64,000 bases of DNA, taken from contig NZ_GL876926.1 of the NCBI RefSeq assembly GCF_000192575.1, forward strand, positions 1,409,784-1,473,783, written 5' to 3'. Below, piece by piece: positions 44,533-53,390 of this stretch. Position numbers and translations under genes: made by a program. Under the pieces are notes generated by a model. That model was not told where the DNA came from and did no database searches. It saw only the letters and a list, made by a program, of their open reading frames with translations. Source of the stretch: Novosphingobium nitrogenifigens DSM 19370 (GTDB taxonomy: Bacteria > Pseudomonadota > Alphaproteobacteria > Sphingomonadales > Sphingomonadaceae). How positions within the stretch are numbered: the first letter of the stretch is position 1; every line of letters begins with the position of its first letter.

Positions 44533-45345
44533 TCAGGCTCCCGGAACGATAGCGACGACGCGGGCGGGAAATCCCGAACCGCCTTCTGGCTTGGGAAAGC
44601 TGATCATGACCAGCGCACCGGCTTCGGGCACCTGGTCGAGATTGGCGAGCATCTCGATCTGATAGTGATTGATGCCCAGAATATAGCTTTCCAGCGAATA
44701 GTCGTCCTTGCTGGTGGCAAGGCCCGGATCGGTGTCGGTGGTTTCATGCCCCGACGCGGTGACGTGCCGCTGTTCGTACAGATAGGTCAGCACCGCCTGG
44801 CTCCAGCCGGGGTAATGCGCAATGCCCTTCGCATCCTTGTTCTGGAGCGCCGCATCGTCGGGCCACCGCTTGGACCAGTCGGTGCGCAACGCGACGAAGG
44901 CGCCTTCAGGAACCGGGCCATGGCGCTTTTCCCAGGCGCGCACGTCGTCCATCGACACCGTGTAATCGGGATTCTTCGCCACTTGTTCGTGCACGTCGAG
45001 AACGACGAGGCGCAGCAGGAACTGCGCGGGGTCAATCTGATCGACCGTCTTCAGGCCTTCGTGAAAATGGGCAGGCGGATCAACATGTGTGCCCCACTGC
45101 CCAGAATGGGTGAACATGTCGATGTTGAAGCCGTCATGCTTGATCGTGAAGCGACGCTCGACGGTTTCGTTGGGCATTTCCTTCCAATGAGGAATGCCCG
45201 GCGCAAACGTATGGGTCAGATCGACGAAGCGCCCGGCGTGCAAGGCCGTGTACGCGGTATCGAAATCGGCAGCGGTCGGCGCGGCGAGAGCGGGAGCTGC
45301 CGCAAAGGCAGCCCCGGCAATCAGGAGGGAACGAAGAAAGCGCAT
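44533..45345 (-). CDS. Secreted cyclase-family (KynB-like) hydrolase
   Basis: 270 residues with a signal peptide (about 1-21, ending PALAA). The metal-binding cyclase motif is complete: H80-SGQWGT-H87-V-D89-PPA-H93, with further conserved GAFVALRTDWSKRW and HYPGWSQ. The fold includes kynurenine formamidase and cyclic-amide or isatin hydrolases; a periplasmic location is unusual for KynB itself. It lies 21 bp after a TonB receptor and is coupled to an AhpD-like gene. Confidence 0.83.
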   Translation of the reverse strand: MRFLRSLLIAGAAFAAAPALAAPTAADFDTAYTALHAGRFVDLTHTFAPGIPHWKEMPNETVERRFTIKHDGFNIDMFTHSGQWGTHVDPPAHFHEGLKTVDQIDPAQFLLRLVVLDVHEQVAKNPDYTVSMDDVRAWEKRHGPVPEGAFVALRTDWSKRWPDDAALQNKDAKGIAHYPGWSQAVLTYLYEQRHVTASGHETTDTDPGLATSKDDYSLESYILGINHYQIEMLANLDQVPEAGALVMISFPKPEGGSGFPARVVAIVPGA

Positions 45346-45366
45346 GAGCCGAAAATCTCCGTCGGT

Positions 45367-47598
45367 TCAGAAATGGTAGGACACCGTGCCCGAGAACCAG
45401 CGCGGACGGCCCGGATACCGCTGCGCCAGCCCCAGGAACGAGGCAACGTCGAAAGCCATCGTGGCATAGTGATGATCGGTCACGTTCTCGACCGCAAAGC
45501 CGATGTCCCAATGCCCGTTGTTGGTCGTGTAATTGAGGCGAATGTTGCCCAGGGCATAGAAGTTCTGAGCCGTGTCAGGCGCGTCGGTCAGCGCATAATA
45601 CTGCTTTGAAACGAAATTTCCGTCGATCTGTGCCGCAAACTTGCCCGATTTCAACGGCACGGTGTAGCGGATCACGGCATTGCCCGACCAGCGCGGCGCA
45701 TTGGCCGGAACATAGTCGCGCGCTCCTTCGGAATTGAGCGCGATATCCTTCACCGTGCCGTGGCTGTAGGCAAGGTTCGCTTCGAAGGTCCAGCGATCAT
45801 TGGGCGTGAAACGGGTTTCCAGTTCGCCGCCGTAATATTCGGCATTCGCATTTGATACGAGCTGGGTCAGGTTGATGAAACGCAGCGCCTGATAATTGCT
45901 GTAGTCGTAATAGAACGTCGAGAGATTGACACGCAGGCGCTTGCCGAAAATATCGCTCTTCACCCCGGCTTCGTAATCGACCAGCGTTTCGGGCTTGAAC
46001 GAAAAGGACGCCGGATTGCCCACAACCGTCGTCGGATCGAGCGGCGCGTTGAAGCTGCCCCCCTTCACCCCGCGATTGACGCTGACATAACCGAGCACGG
46101 TCGGGGTAAAATGATAGTCGAGCGCGACTTTGCCCGACCAGAAGCCGTCGTTGCGGTGGGCGAGCGCGCCATAAGTCGCAGCATCGAAGGCATAGCTGAA
46201 ACCGGGATAGCTCGCCGAATAGCCGATATCCTTCCAGTCCCAGGTATAGCGCCCGCCGACAGTCAGGTTGAGCTTGCGGGTCAGGGCATATTCGACTTGC
46301 CCGAACAGGGCGACCGACCCAGTCGTCAGGCGATAGAGATCGGCGAGCCCGCCATAGGACGAACCATTGGCACCCTCGTCATAATTGCCGGCAATGTGCA
46401 ACCAATAGGCCCCGGCGATCCACTTCAGCCGACCGGTCGCGCCGTTGAGGCGGGTTTCGGTCGAAATCTGATGCACGCGCGAACCGTTGTAGAATTCGAA
46501 CACGCTGAGCGGCGTGGTATCGGAATCTTCCTGATAGTCCTTTTTCAGCCACTGATAGTCGAAGACCGTCGTCCAGGTGCCACCAATCGCCGAGACCGGC
46601 ACGTCGAGCGTCGCCGTCCCCTGAAGCGTGCTGATCCGGGAATAGCCGTTGGCATTGCCCTGGGTCTGGAAATCGCCGCTGGGACCATAGCCGAGCGCGT
46701 TGGTACTGCCTCCGAAATACCCGTACCCGGACACAGGATCGGCAATCGAAGGCACGCTTTCCCACGCCCCGGCCTTGACCGATTGATGCCCCCAGCGCCC
46801 GATCAGAGTGAGCTTGGCCGCGTCGTCGGGCAAGTTGAACTGCAACTGGCCGCGAACGGCCTGCGAATTGCCGTTTTCCGAATCCTGATACCCGGCGGTG
46901 TTCTTGAAGAGCGGATCGTGGTTGTCGGTCGCGAACGACAGACGCGCGAGCACCGCGTCGCTGCCCCGGACCAACGGACCGCTGACCGCACCCTCGGTCT
47001 TCACGTCATTGTAGCTGCCGTAGGAAACGCTGAGATAGCCCGAGAGATCCTTTGTCGGAGCCCGCGAAATGAACTGGGCAAGTCCGCTGGTGGCATTGCG
47101 TCCGAACAGCGTCCCCTGCGGCCCGCGCAGCACTTCGACACGATCAAGGTCGAACAGCTGGAAAGCGAGGCCCGACATCTGGCTGACATAGGCGCCATCG
47201 ACATAGATGGCCGCGGGGCTTTCCTCGTGATCGGCAAAGTCGTTTTGCGTCACCCCGCGCACAGCAAAGCTGTAGGAACCGGTGCCGTTGGGCTGAGCCA
47301 GCTGCACGCCGGTCGCGATCTGCGGAATCTGGCTCGGCGAAACCAGCCCCAGCCGTTCGATCTCACGCCCGCCAACGACGGAAAGCGGAATCGCCACATC
47401 CTGCGAACGCTGCTGACGCTTCTGGGCAGTGACGACAATGTCGTTGTTGCCCGGCACGGCAGCGGTGGAGGGGGCGGAGGAAGCATCTTCGGCAGGCGCC
47501 TGATCGGCGGCGAAGGCACATGTCGGCACGGCGATGGCCAGAGGAGCGGCTGCAAGCAATAGGCGGCGCAAGCGCACCGTGCGATGATCGACAGACAT
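45367..47598 (-). CDS. TonB-dependent receptor
   Basis: 743-residue outer-membrane receptor. Signal peptide (about 1-30, ending TCAFA), TonB-box NDIVVTAQKRQQ, plug (VEVLRGPQGTLFGRNATSGLAQFI) and barrel ending WFSGTVSYHF. Start at 47598 is preceded by GAGGGATTCCTG. It heads an operon with the secreted cyclase and AhpD-like gene, so the ligand is probably a cyclic amide/ester or aromatic compound processed in the periplasm (inference). Confidence 0.92.
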   Translation of the reverse strand: MSVDHRTVRLRRLLLAAAPLAIAVPTCAFAADQAPAEDASSAPSTAAVPGNNDIVVTAQKRQQRSQDVAIPLSVVGGREIERLGLVSPSQIPQIATGVQLAQPNGTGSYSFAVRGVTQNDFADHEESPAAIYVDGAYVSQMSGLAFQLFDLDRVEVLRGPQGTLFGRNATSGLAQFISRAPTKDLSGYLSVSYGSYNDVKTEGAVSGPLVRGSDAVLARLSFATDNHDPLFKNTAGYQDSENGNSQAVRGQLQFNLPDDAAKLTLIGRWGHQSVKAGAWESVPSIADPVSGYGYFGGSTNALGYGPSGDFQTQGNANGYSRISTLQGTATLDVPVSAIGGTWTTVFDYQWLKKDYQEDSDTTPLSVFEFYNGSRVHQISTETRLNGATGRLKWIAGAYWLHIAGNYDEGANGSSYGGLADLYRLTTGSVALFGQVEYALTRKLNLTVGGRYTWDWKDIGYSASYPGFSYAFDAATYGALAHRNDGFWSGKVALDYHFTPTVLGYVSVNRGVKGGSFNAPLDPTTVVGNPASFSFKPETLVDYEAGVKSDIFGKRLRVNLSTFYYDYSNYQALRFINLTQLVSNANAEYYGGELETRFTPNDRWTFEANLAYSHGTVKDIALNSEGARDYVPANAPRWSGNAVIRYTVPLKSGKFAAQIDGNFVSKQYYALTDAPDTAQNFYALGNIRLNYTTNNGHWDIGFAVENVTDHHYATMAFDVASFLGLAQRYPGRPRWFSGTVSYHF

Positions 47599-47728
47599 CA
47601 GGAATCCCTCAATTATTATCCCCTGCCCTCCGGCGCACAGCGGGCTGCCGGAAAACGCGGCGCTTTTTGCACCGCCGAGCCGGGAAATCGAGAGCAAAAA
47701 TCTCAATCGACCTGATAGAGTTTCTTTT

Positions 47729-48292
47729 TCAGGCGTTCCAGAGCCCCTGATGCCGCAGCATCAGCGCCTGGGCCAGGATGAGCGTCTTTGCATCGGTCAG
47801 AGTGCCGCCCTCGACCATGCCGCGCAAATCGTCGAGCGGGATTTCATAAACCGAGATCGCCTCATGCTCGCCATCAGCGCCGCCGCCCGGCCCGACGCGA
47901 TCCTGCGCACCATACCGCGCGAGATAGAGCGCCGTCCTTTCCGTCGAGACCGGCGGCAGCGACCACACCGTGGCGACATGATCGAGATCGCCCAGCCGCA
48001 AGCCACCCTCCTCCATCGCCTCCTCGCGCGCGCGGTCGACAGGATGGGCGCCGTCGAGCATCCCCGCGATCGCCTCGAAAATCGGCGTTTCCCCAGCCGC
48101 CAGAACCCCCGCACGCGGCTGGGTGATCAACAGCACGACCCGCCGATCCGGATCATAAGGCAACACCATCACGGCCGATCCATTGTCGAGCAGGTGGCGT
48201 TCGACTTCCACCCCGGTATCCAGCCGAACGCCGATCCGGTAAAACCGGTACCAGCCGTCGTAGACACACGTGCGCGATGTGATTTCAGCCAA
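47729..48292 (-). CDS. Nudix hydrolase
   Basis: 187-residue pyrophosphohydrolase of the ADP-sugar/GDP-mannose type, with VMVLPYDPDRRVVLLITQPRAG and a Nudix box beginning GMLDGAHPVDRAREEAMEEGG. The box keeps the metal-binding EE pair near its end but has H where the first glutamate is expected and is one residue short, so it is non-canonical. It lies upstream of the receptor operon on the same strand, 130 bp away. Confidence 0.82.
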   Translation of the reverse strand: MAEITSRTCVYDGWYRFYRIGVRLDTGVEVERHLLDNGSAVMVLPYDPDRRVVLLITQPRAGVLAAGETPIFEAIAGMLDGAHPVDRAREEAMEEGGLRLGDLDHVATVWSLPPVSTERTALYLARYGAQDRVGPGGGADGEHEAISVYEIPLDDLRGMVEGGTLTDAKTLILAQALMLRHQGLWNA

Positions 48293-48310
48293 GCCTTGCC
48301 CTTCCCTGGT

Positions 48311-48865
48311 TCAACCCTGATTGGCCGGGGAGCCGGCCGGAGCCACGCGATACCCGGCGTCGGCCCGGATCCAGATCATCCGCTGTGCCGGGAACGGATG
48401 CGGATTGCCGACCATCCGGCCCTTGGCGATGAAGCCGCCGGGCGTCGGGATATAAGTCGTGCAGATCTCGCGATCGAAAATCCCCGTATATGTCCCTGAA
48501 ATCTGATCGAGCAGCGGAACGGCATGGTCCTCGGGAACCGGCCGCCCGAAAAACCACAGCTTACCGCCCAGAACCGCGTCCCGGCTCAAGGTTCCGCACA
48601 CTTCCCCATTACGCACGACCACCGTGGTCACGGTCTCAAGCGTCAGCGGCTGGGTCGGATCGGGCATGACCGTCGCCGTATTGGCAAACGTGCCGTCACG
48701 ATTGCGGCGATAGGCCGCGATCGACTGGCAAGTATGACCGCTCGTATCGGGCTGGTAGCATTGCACCATTCCCTTGTCCGACGGGGCCAGCGGATCGTCC
48801 GGCACCATCGCCCCGGCAAGAGTGAGCGGAGCGAAGGCAAGAGCGGCGGAAAGAACAGGCAGCAT
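48311..48865 (-). CDS. Secreted protein of unknown function
   Basis: 184 residues. I start at 48865 because a plausible signal peptide (LPVLSAALAFAPLTLAGA) begins there. The mature part has four cysteines (CYQPDTSGHTC, EVC, EIC) and a beta-rich profile but matches no family I recognise. It lies 18 bp upstream of the Nudix gene on the same strand and may be co-transcribed. Confidence 0.65.
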   Translation of the reverse strand: MLPVLSAALAFAPLTLAGAMVPDDPLAPSDKGMVQCYQPDTSGHTCQSIAAYRRNRDGTFANTATVMPDPTQPLTLETVTTVVVRNGEVCGTLSRDAVLGGKLWFFGRPVPEDHAVPLLDQISGTYTGIFDREICTTYIPTPGGFIAKGRMVGNPHPFPAQRMIWIRADAGYRVAPAGSPANQG

Positions 48866-49079
48866 CGCGGGCTTTTCGCTTTCCCAGATTACCATGCGGC
48901 CCGATCAGGCCATTGGTTTTGTGCAATAAGCAGGACTGGGGCGCAAGCAACAGAAAAGCCGATTGCTCGTGCAAAAGACGCCGTTAACGGGCAATGACAG
49001 CAACTTGCCGTCGATTCGGCAGGCATTCCTTCGCGTTTGCGCAATTTCCCTTATCCAAAAGATTCCAGGCACACACTTC

Positions 49080-49994
49080 ATGTCCGAACGCAAGCCGATC
49101 GACCGCACGGCCGCCACGGTAATGGTCATCCTCTGCCTCATCTGGGGCACCCAACAGGTTGCCATCAAATGGGCGGCCCCGGCGATGAGCGCCACCTTGC
49201 AGATGGGGTTGCGTTCCGGGCTCGCGGCACTGGGCACACTCGCGGTCGCGTTTCACCGGCGCGAACAACGATGGCTCAACCGTGCGACGCTCGTGCCCGG
49301 ATTGCTGGTCGGCAGCACGTTCGGCCTCGAATTCGTCTTTGCCGGTGAAGCCTTGCGTTACACGACAGCTTCGCACGTGACGATCTACCTTTATTCCGCG
49401 CCGATCATGGCCGCTGTCGGGCTCGGCCTGCGCTATCGGGACGAGCGTTTGCACCCCGCACAATGGATCGGGGTTATCATCGCCTTTGCCGGTGTGGCCC
49501 TTGCGTTTCTGGGACGCGGCGATCCCGACCGCTATCCCGCGATGCGGCTGGGCGATGCCCTGTCCCTTGCAGCCGCCGCGTCCTGGGCGGTTTCCTCGTT
49601 CATCCTGCGCGGATCGCGTCTGGCCAATGCCCCGGCCTCGGTCTCGCTGTTCTACCAATTGTGCGGCGCCTTCGTGCTCGCCGGCGGGATGGCCGTGACC
49701 TTGGGCGAGACGGCGATCAAGCCGACCGCATGGCTGGCCGTCATGCTGACCTGGCAAACACTCGTCGTCGCCTTTGCCAGCTATCTGACCTGGTTTGCCC
49801 TGCTGCGCCGCTACAGCGCATCGCGGCTTGGCGTGCTGAGTTTCATGACGCCGGTGTTCGGAGTCGTTGCCGGGATCGCCCTGCTTGGGGAAAAGATCGA
49901 CACCAACTTTGCCATCGGCGGCTGCATGATCCTTGGCGGGATCGTACTGGCCAGCACGCGGCTTCCCCGACTGGGACGCCGCGCCACTGCGTGA
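49080..49994 (+). CDS. EamA/DMT-family transporter
   Basis: 304-residue inner-membrane protein with about ten helices in two EamA repeats (about 12-145 and 160-290), each beginning with the family pattern (CLIWGTQQVAIKW; LSLAAAASWAVSSFILRG) and ending AFAGVALAFLGRG and MILGGIVLASTR. EamA proteins export metabolites or amino acids. It stands alone. Confidence 0.87.
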   Translation: MSERKPIDRTAATVMVILCLIWGTQQVAIKWAAPAMSATLQMGLRSGLAALGTLAVAFHRREQRWLNRATLVPGLLVGSTFGLEFVFAGEALRYTTASHVTIYLYSAPIMAAVGLGLRYRDERLHPAQWIGVIIAFAGVALAFLGRGDPDRYPAMRLGDALSLAAAASWAVSSFILRGSRLANAPASVSLFYQLCGAFVLAGGMAVTLGETAIKPTAWLAVMLTWQTLVVAFASYLTWFALLRRYSASRLGVLSFMTPVFGVVAGIALLGEKIDTNFAIGGCMILGGIVLASTRLPRLGRRATA

Positions 49995-50153
49995 CCCCCC
50001 ACGCCGGAAAACCAATACCCTGAATCTAGGGGATTTCCCATAGCCCCGGATCAAGCGGAATTCATCCTCGTCGTTCATTGGTTGCCAATCGGTACGGTGT
50101 CGCATCCCGACCGGAAACAATGACAAGCAAGCGGGGGTAAATCAGCGGCGGCC

Positions 50154-51485
50154 ATGCTCAAACGGATCGATCCATCCGATGTCACGCTCGGCATGTTCAT
50201 CCACAAGCTGGAAGGTAGCTGGTTCCGTCATCCGTTCTGGCGCGCGCGCTTTTTGCTGAACGATCCCGATCGCCTCGAACAGATCCGCACCAGCGGTTTG
50301 TCGGGAATCGTCATCGATACCGAACGGGGCGCGGATGCCCCGATCTTCGCCGCGGATGCGGTGCCCGAACCGGAGACTCCGGCGGCACCAAGCGCCCCCT
50401 CGCCCACTCCCCTGTCCCGCGTCCCGGCGCCGGTCGCGCTCCATACCCGGACGCGATTGATGTCCACACTGCCCGCAGCGACGTCGCGCGGCTTCGGCCG
50501 AGCAGAAAGCGCTGCGGAAAAGGGCATGAAGATCGTCTCCCGCGTCTTTCTGGAGATGCGGCTGGGCAAGACCATCGCACCAGACCAGATCATTCCGGTC
50601 ATCGATGCGATCATCGATTCGATGCAAAGCAACCCGTTTGCCTTCAACGGCCTGATGCGATTTCGGCGGGACAATGAGTTCGCCTATCGCCATGCCCTTG
50701 CTGTCAGCGCGCTGATGATCGCGCTTGGACGCACCCTGCGCCTGTCCAAGCTCGACCTGCACGAAGCCGGGCTCGCCGGATTGCTGCTCGATGCCGGTGT
50801 CTGCCTGCTGCCGCTCGACGACGCGCAGCGCGAAATCGAACCGCATCGACTGCCAACGGAGATCTGGCAGCAACATGTGCCGCTGGGGCACGCCTTTGTC
50901 GTCCGCAGCAAATTGTCGGAAAACGTCGCCCGCGCGTGCCTTGAACACCACGAGCGCATGGATGGCACCGGATGGCCCCAGGCCAGACCGGGATCATCGC
51001 TCAGCCAGTTGGGTCGCATGGCCGCAATCTGCGATGCCTACGACCTTCTGGCGACCGGGACCAGCGAGCGGCCCGGCCTCGACCCCGCCGAAGCGTTGCA
51101 ACAGATGAAATCCGACCACGGCGCCTATGACCGCGCGCTTCTTGCCGCATTCGAGGCGACGATCGGCATCTGGCCGACCGGATCGCTGCTGGAATTGCGG
51201 TCGGGACGGCTGGCCGTGGTCATCGACCAGAGCAGCGACCGACCCGACCGACCCATCGTCGCGATCTTCTTCGACATGAACACCGGACAGGCCGTCGGCA
51301 AACAGTTCATCGATCTGGCCAATTGCTATGGCGCAGACGGGATTGCCGGTCCCGGATTGCTGGCCCGTCTGCCGGATGCGCAACAGGCCATCGCCTCGGC
51401 ATCGCTGGCGGCAACCATCGCGCGCCTCGCCCCGAAATCCGGCGCACGTGCGCAACCTTCGCATCGAACCGCACTGACCGGCTGA
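50154..51485 (+). CDS. Degenerate HD-GYP protein with N-terminal DUF3391 domain
   Basis: 443 residues: DUF3391 (about 1-70), a proline/alanine linker (about 70-115), an HD-GYP-like domain (about 125-310) and a C-terminal region. First histidine H180 is present, but the HD doublet is L212-D213 (GLLLDAG instead of GLLHDxGK) and the following lysine is V216; later H241, H265-H266-E267, D270-G271 and GWP in place of GYP are retained. Loss of the metal histidine suggests a non-hydrolysing c-di-GMP binder rather than a phosphodiesterase. A PilZ gene converges 52 bp away. Confidence 0.83.
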   Translation: MLKRIDPSDVTLGMFIHKLEGSWFRHPFWRARFLLNDPDRLEQIRTSGLSGIVIDTERGADAPIFAADAVPEPETPAAPSAPSPTPLSRVPAPVALHTRTRLMSTLPAATSRGFGRAESAAEKGMKIVSRVFLEMRLGKTIAPDQIIPVIDAIIDSMQSNPFAFNGLMRFRRDNEFAYRHALAVSALMIALGRTLRLSKLDLHEAGLAGLLLDAGVCLLPLDDAQREIEPHRLPTEIWQQHVPLGHAFVVRSKLSENVARACLEHHERMDGTGWPQARPGSSLSQLGRMAAICDAYDLLATGTSERPGLDPAEALQQMKSDHGAYDRALLAAFEATIGIWPTGSLLELRSGRLAVVIDQSSDRPDRPIVAIFFDMNTGQAVGKQFIDLANCYGADGIAGPGLLARLPDAQQAIASASLAATIARLAPKSGARAQPSHRTALTG

Positions 51486-51537
51486 TCGCTTCGCGAAAGG
51501 TCGTGCGGGGCTCCCCGGAGCCTGTCCTATCGCCGTG

Positions 51538-51858
51538 TCAGGCGGCGAACTGCCACATGTCGTCGCCTTTCACATCGCGATTATAGCGACAGATGTGATC
51601 GATCGAAGGTTCGTACATCGCGCGCTCGAACAGGATGCCGGCATAACCGTCGCGCAGCCACACGACCTCGCCACCCAGCCCTTCAAGACAATCGATCCGC
51701 AGCACGATCTTCTGCCCGACATGGAGCGACATGCGGCCATGGCGAATGCAATACCCCCTGATCGAGATATTCACGACGTCGATCTCGCAAGTCTGAATGA
51801 CCGTGCTGCACTTGGCTTCGATCCCGACAACAGCGCGTCCCTCAATTCTCTTTTCCAA
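51538..51858 (-). CDS. PilZ-domain protein
   Basis: About 106 residues forming one PilZ c-di-GMP-binding domain: basic N-terminus EKRIEGRAVVG, the VVNISIRGYCIR strand (the usual D/N-x-S-x-x-G) and GGEVVWLRDGYAGILF. I favour the TTG at 51858 because AAGGAG lies eight bases upstream; a GTG at 51879 would add seven residues. The neighbouring degenerate HD-GYP gene suggests a shared c-di-GMP circuit. Three TTAACC boxes lie 30-50 bases upstream. Confidence 0.8.
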   Translation of the reverse strand: MEKRIEGRAVVGIEAKCSTVIQTCEIDVVNISIRGYCIRHGRMSLHVGQKIVLRIDCLEGLGGEVVWLRDGYAGILFERAMYEPSIDHICRYNRDVKGDDMWQFAA

Positions 51859-51887
51859 AGCCCCGGCTCCTTGCCTCACAACAGGCG

Positions 51888-51918
51888 TTAACCATTAACC
51901 CCAACGATAGTTAACCAC
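51888..51918. promoter_or_regulatory. Cluster of TTAACC boxes (CtrA-like half-sites)
   Basis: TTAACCAT (51888), TTAACC (51895) and TTAACCAC (51911) occur within 31 bases just upstream of the PilZ start. TTAACCAT is a known CtrA half-site form in Caulobacter. The full TTAA-N7-TTAA site is not present, so the assignment is tentative. Confidence 0.35.
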
Positions 51919-52001
51919 ATCGGATGAGGACGATGCCCGAGCTAACCCAGCCAAGTTAATTTGGCGTTGAACAAACCTCCCCATCGACGGAGGTCAAAAA
52001 C

Positions 52002-52304
52002 ATGGCGAACCCACTCCGAACCGGTCCATCTCGCCGGGCGCCGAATCGGCGTTCTCCCCTGCGTGACCGCGCCCAATCCCTCTCTGCACGCCACGCGTTT
52101 CCGGCTTCTTTTTCCTTATTTTCAAAGCTTCATGACCGAGCTTTGCGCGCCATCCCCGGCAATGCCGCGACCAGCCGGGATCACCGCATCGGCACGAACC
52201 CCACAGTGATCCCCTTGTTATTCATGACTTCACCGAGTTCGCAGTTGCAGCAAAAAGCAATGGTTTGCTGGCATTTTCCAAACCAGCGATTCGGAGTTGA
52301 TTGA
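52002..52304 (+). CDS. Possible small arginine-rich protein
   Basis: A 100-residue open frame whose ATG is preceded by GGAGG eight bases away. The N-terminal half is arginine- and proline-rich; no family is recognised and codon choice is less typical than in neighbours. The ribosome-binding site is the only positive evidence. Confidence 0.25.
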   Translation: MANPLRTGPSRRAPNRRSPLRDRAQSLSARHAFPASFSLFSKLHDRALRAIPGNAATSRDHRIGTNPTVIPLLFMTSPSSQLQQKAMVCWHFPNQRFGVD

Positions 52305-52392
52305 CTAATCAATCACACCGAAATGGCGATCGAATTGCTAAGGGCAATAACTAGGTTTTAACCCGTACACCCTAGTTGCATTAACCATGCAA
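52298..52392. repeat. Three inverted repeats ahead of the surface-protein operon
   Basis: TGATTGA-CTAA-TCAATCA (52298-52315), AACTAGG-N15-CCTAGTT (52349-52377) and TTGCAT-TAACC-ATGCAA (52376-52392) are all perfect. The last contains the start codon of the first surface-protein gene (52387). They could be operators and/or RNA structures controlling initiation. Confidence 0.5.
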
Positions 52393-53379
52393 CGCACATC
52401 CACCTTTCGTGGTTCCATCACCCTTCCGGTCGCAGCCGCCTTCGTCGGCTGCCTTCTCGGCGCGCAACCGGCACTGGCCAGCGGAACGCTCGCCGGAACG
52501 CTGATCCAGAATACCGCGACGGCCACGTTCTCGAGCGGGACTTCGACAAGCTCGATCCAGTCGAACACCGTGACCGTCAAAGTCGACCAGCTCGTCGGCG
52601 TAGCCGTGACCGCCCTTACCACCAGCCCGGTCACGATCGGCAGTTCGACCGCCGTCCTTGCCTATCAGGTGTCGAACACCGGCAACGGCAACGACACGTT
52701 CAACCTGACCGGCAATCCGACGGTGTCCGGCAACGGCTTTACCGCCACGCTTCAGACGGTCGCCATCGATACCAACGGCAACGGCACCTATGACCCGGGC
52801 GTCGACACCACCCTGACGAACGGCACCGCCAGTCCCGAGATCGCGCCCGACGGTTCGATCAAGGTGTTTCTGGTTACGAGCGCGCCGAGCACGGCAACCG
52901 ACACGCAAACCTCGCAAGTCCGCCTGACCGCGACTTCGGCAACCGGGTCGGGAACGCCCGGAACCCTGCTCGCCGGAAAGGGGGTGGGCGGAGTCGACGC
53001 GGTCGTGGGCGCGTCGGGCGGCACCGCCAATGCCCTGGCCTCGCTGATCGCCAGCCTTGCCACGGTCACGCTCACCAAATCGGCAGCGGTCAGCGATCCT
53101 TACGGCGGCACCCTGCCCGTCCCCGGCGCGACCGTGACGTACAGCATCGTCGCCCACACCGCCGGGTCCGGCACGGCAAGCAGCCTTCAGGTCTCCGACG
53201 CCTTTCCGACCGGCACGACGTATCAGGCAGGCACGCTCACGCTCAACGGCTCGGCCCTGACCGATGCCTCGGACAGCGACGCGGGAACGGCCACGACTAC
53301 AGGTGTCGCGGTGTCACTGGGCAACGTGACCGGCGGCGGCGCCGACAAGACCATCACTTTCAAAGTCAAGATCAACTGA
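52387..53379 (+). CDS. Secreted DUF11-type surface protein
   Basis: 330 residues with a signal peptide (about 1-32, ending PALA). Two modules follow: an N-terminal module opening SGTLAGTLIQNTATATF and a C-terminal DUF11 module (about 225-330) with KSAAVSDPYGGTLPVPGATVTYSIV and ending TFKVKIN. The same opening and ending recur in the 53959 gene. The mature protein is very Thr/Ser/Gly-rich, contains only beta-prone sequence and no cysteine, as expected for an extracellular filament or adhesin. DTNGNGTYD resembles a calcium-binding loop. No clear ribosome-binding site precedes the ATG. Confidence 0.7.
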   Translation: MQRTSTFRGSITLPVAAAFVGCLLGAQPALASGTLAGTLIQNTATATFSSGTSTSSIQSNTVTVKVDQLVGVAVTALTTSPVTIGSSTAVLAYQVSNTGNGNDTFNLTGNPTVSGNGFTATLQTVAIDTNGNGTYDPGVDTTLTNGTASPEIAPDGSIKVFLVTSAPSTATDTQTSQVRLTATSATGSGTPGTLLAGKGVGGVDAVVGASGGTANALASLIASLATVTLTKSAAVSDPYGGTLPVPGATVTYSIVAHTAGSGTASSLQVSDAFPTGTTYQAGTLTLNGSALTDASDSDAGTATTTGVAVSLGNVTGGGADKTITFKVKIN

Positions 53380-53390
53380 GGATGACCGAC

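Larger units (their letters stand above)
51859..52386. other. Regulatory intergenic region between PilZ gene and surface-protein cluster
   Basis: About 530 bp. It holds TTAACCAT at 51888-51895, TTAACC at 51895-51900 and TTAACCAC at 51911-51918 (CtrA-half-site-like). A possible small open frame at 52002 has a good ribosome-binding site. Two inverted repeats lie near the surface-protein start: TGATTGA/TCAATCA at 52298-52315 and AACTAGG/CCTAGTT at 52349-52377. No RNA gene recognised. Confidence 0.45.
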
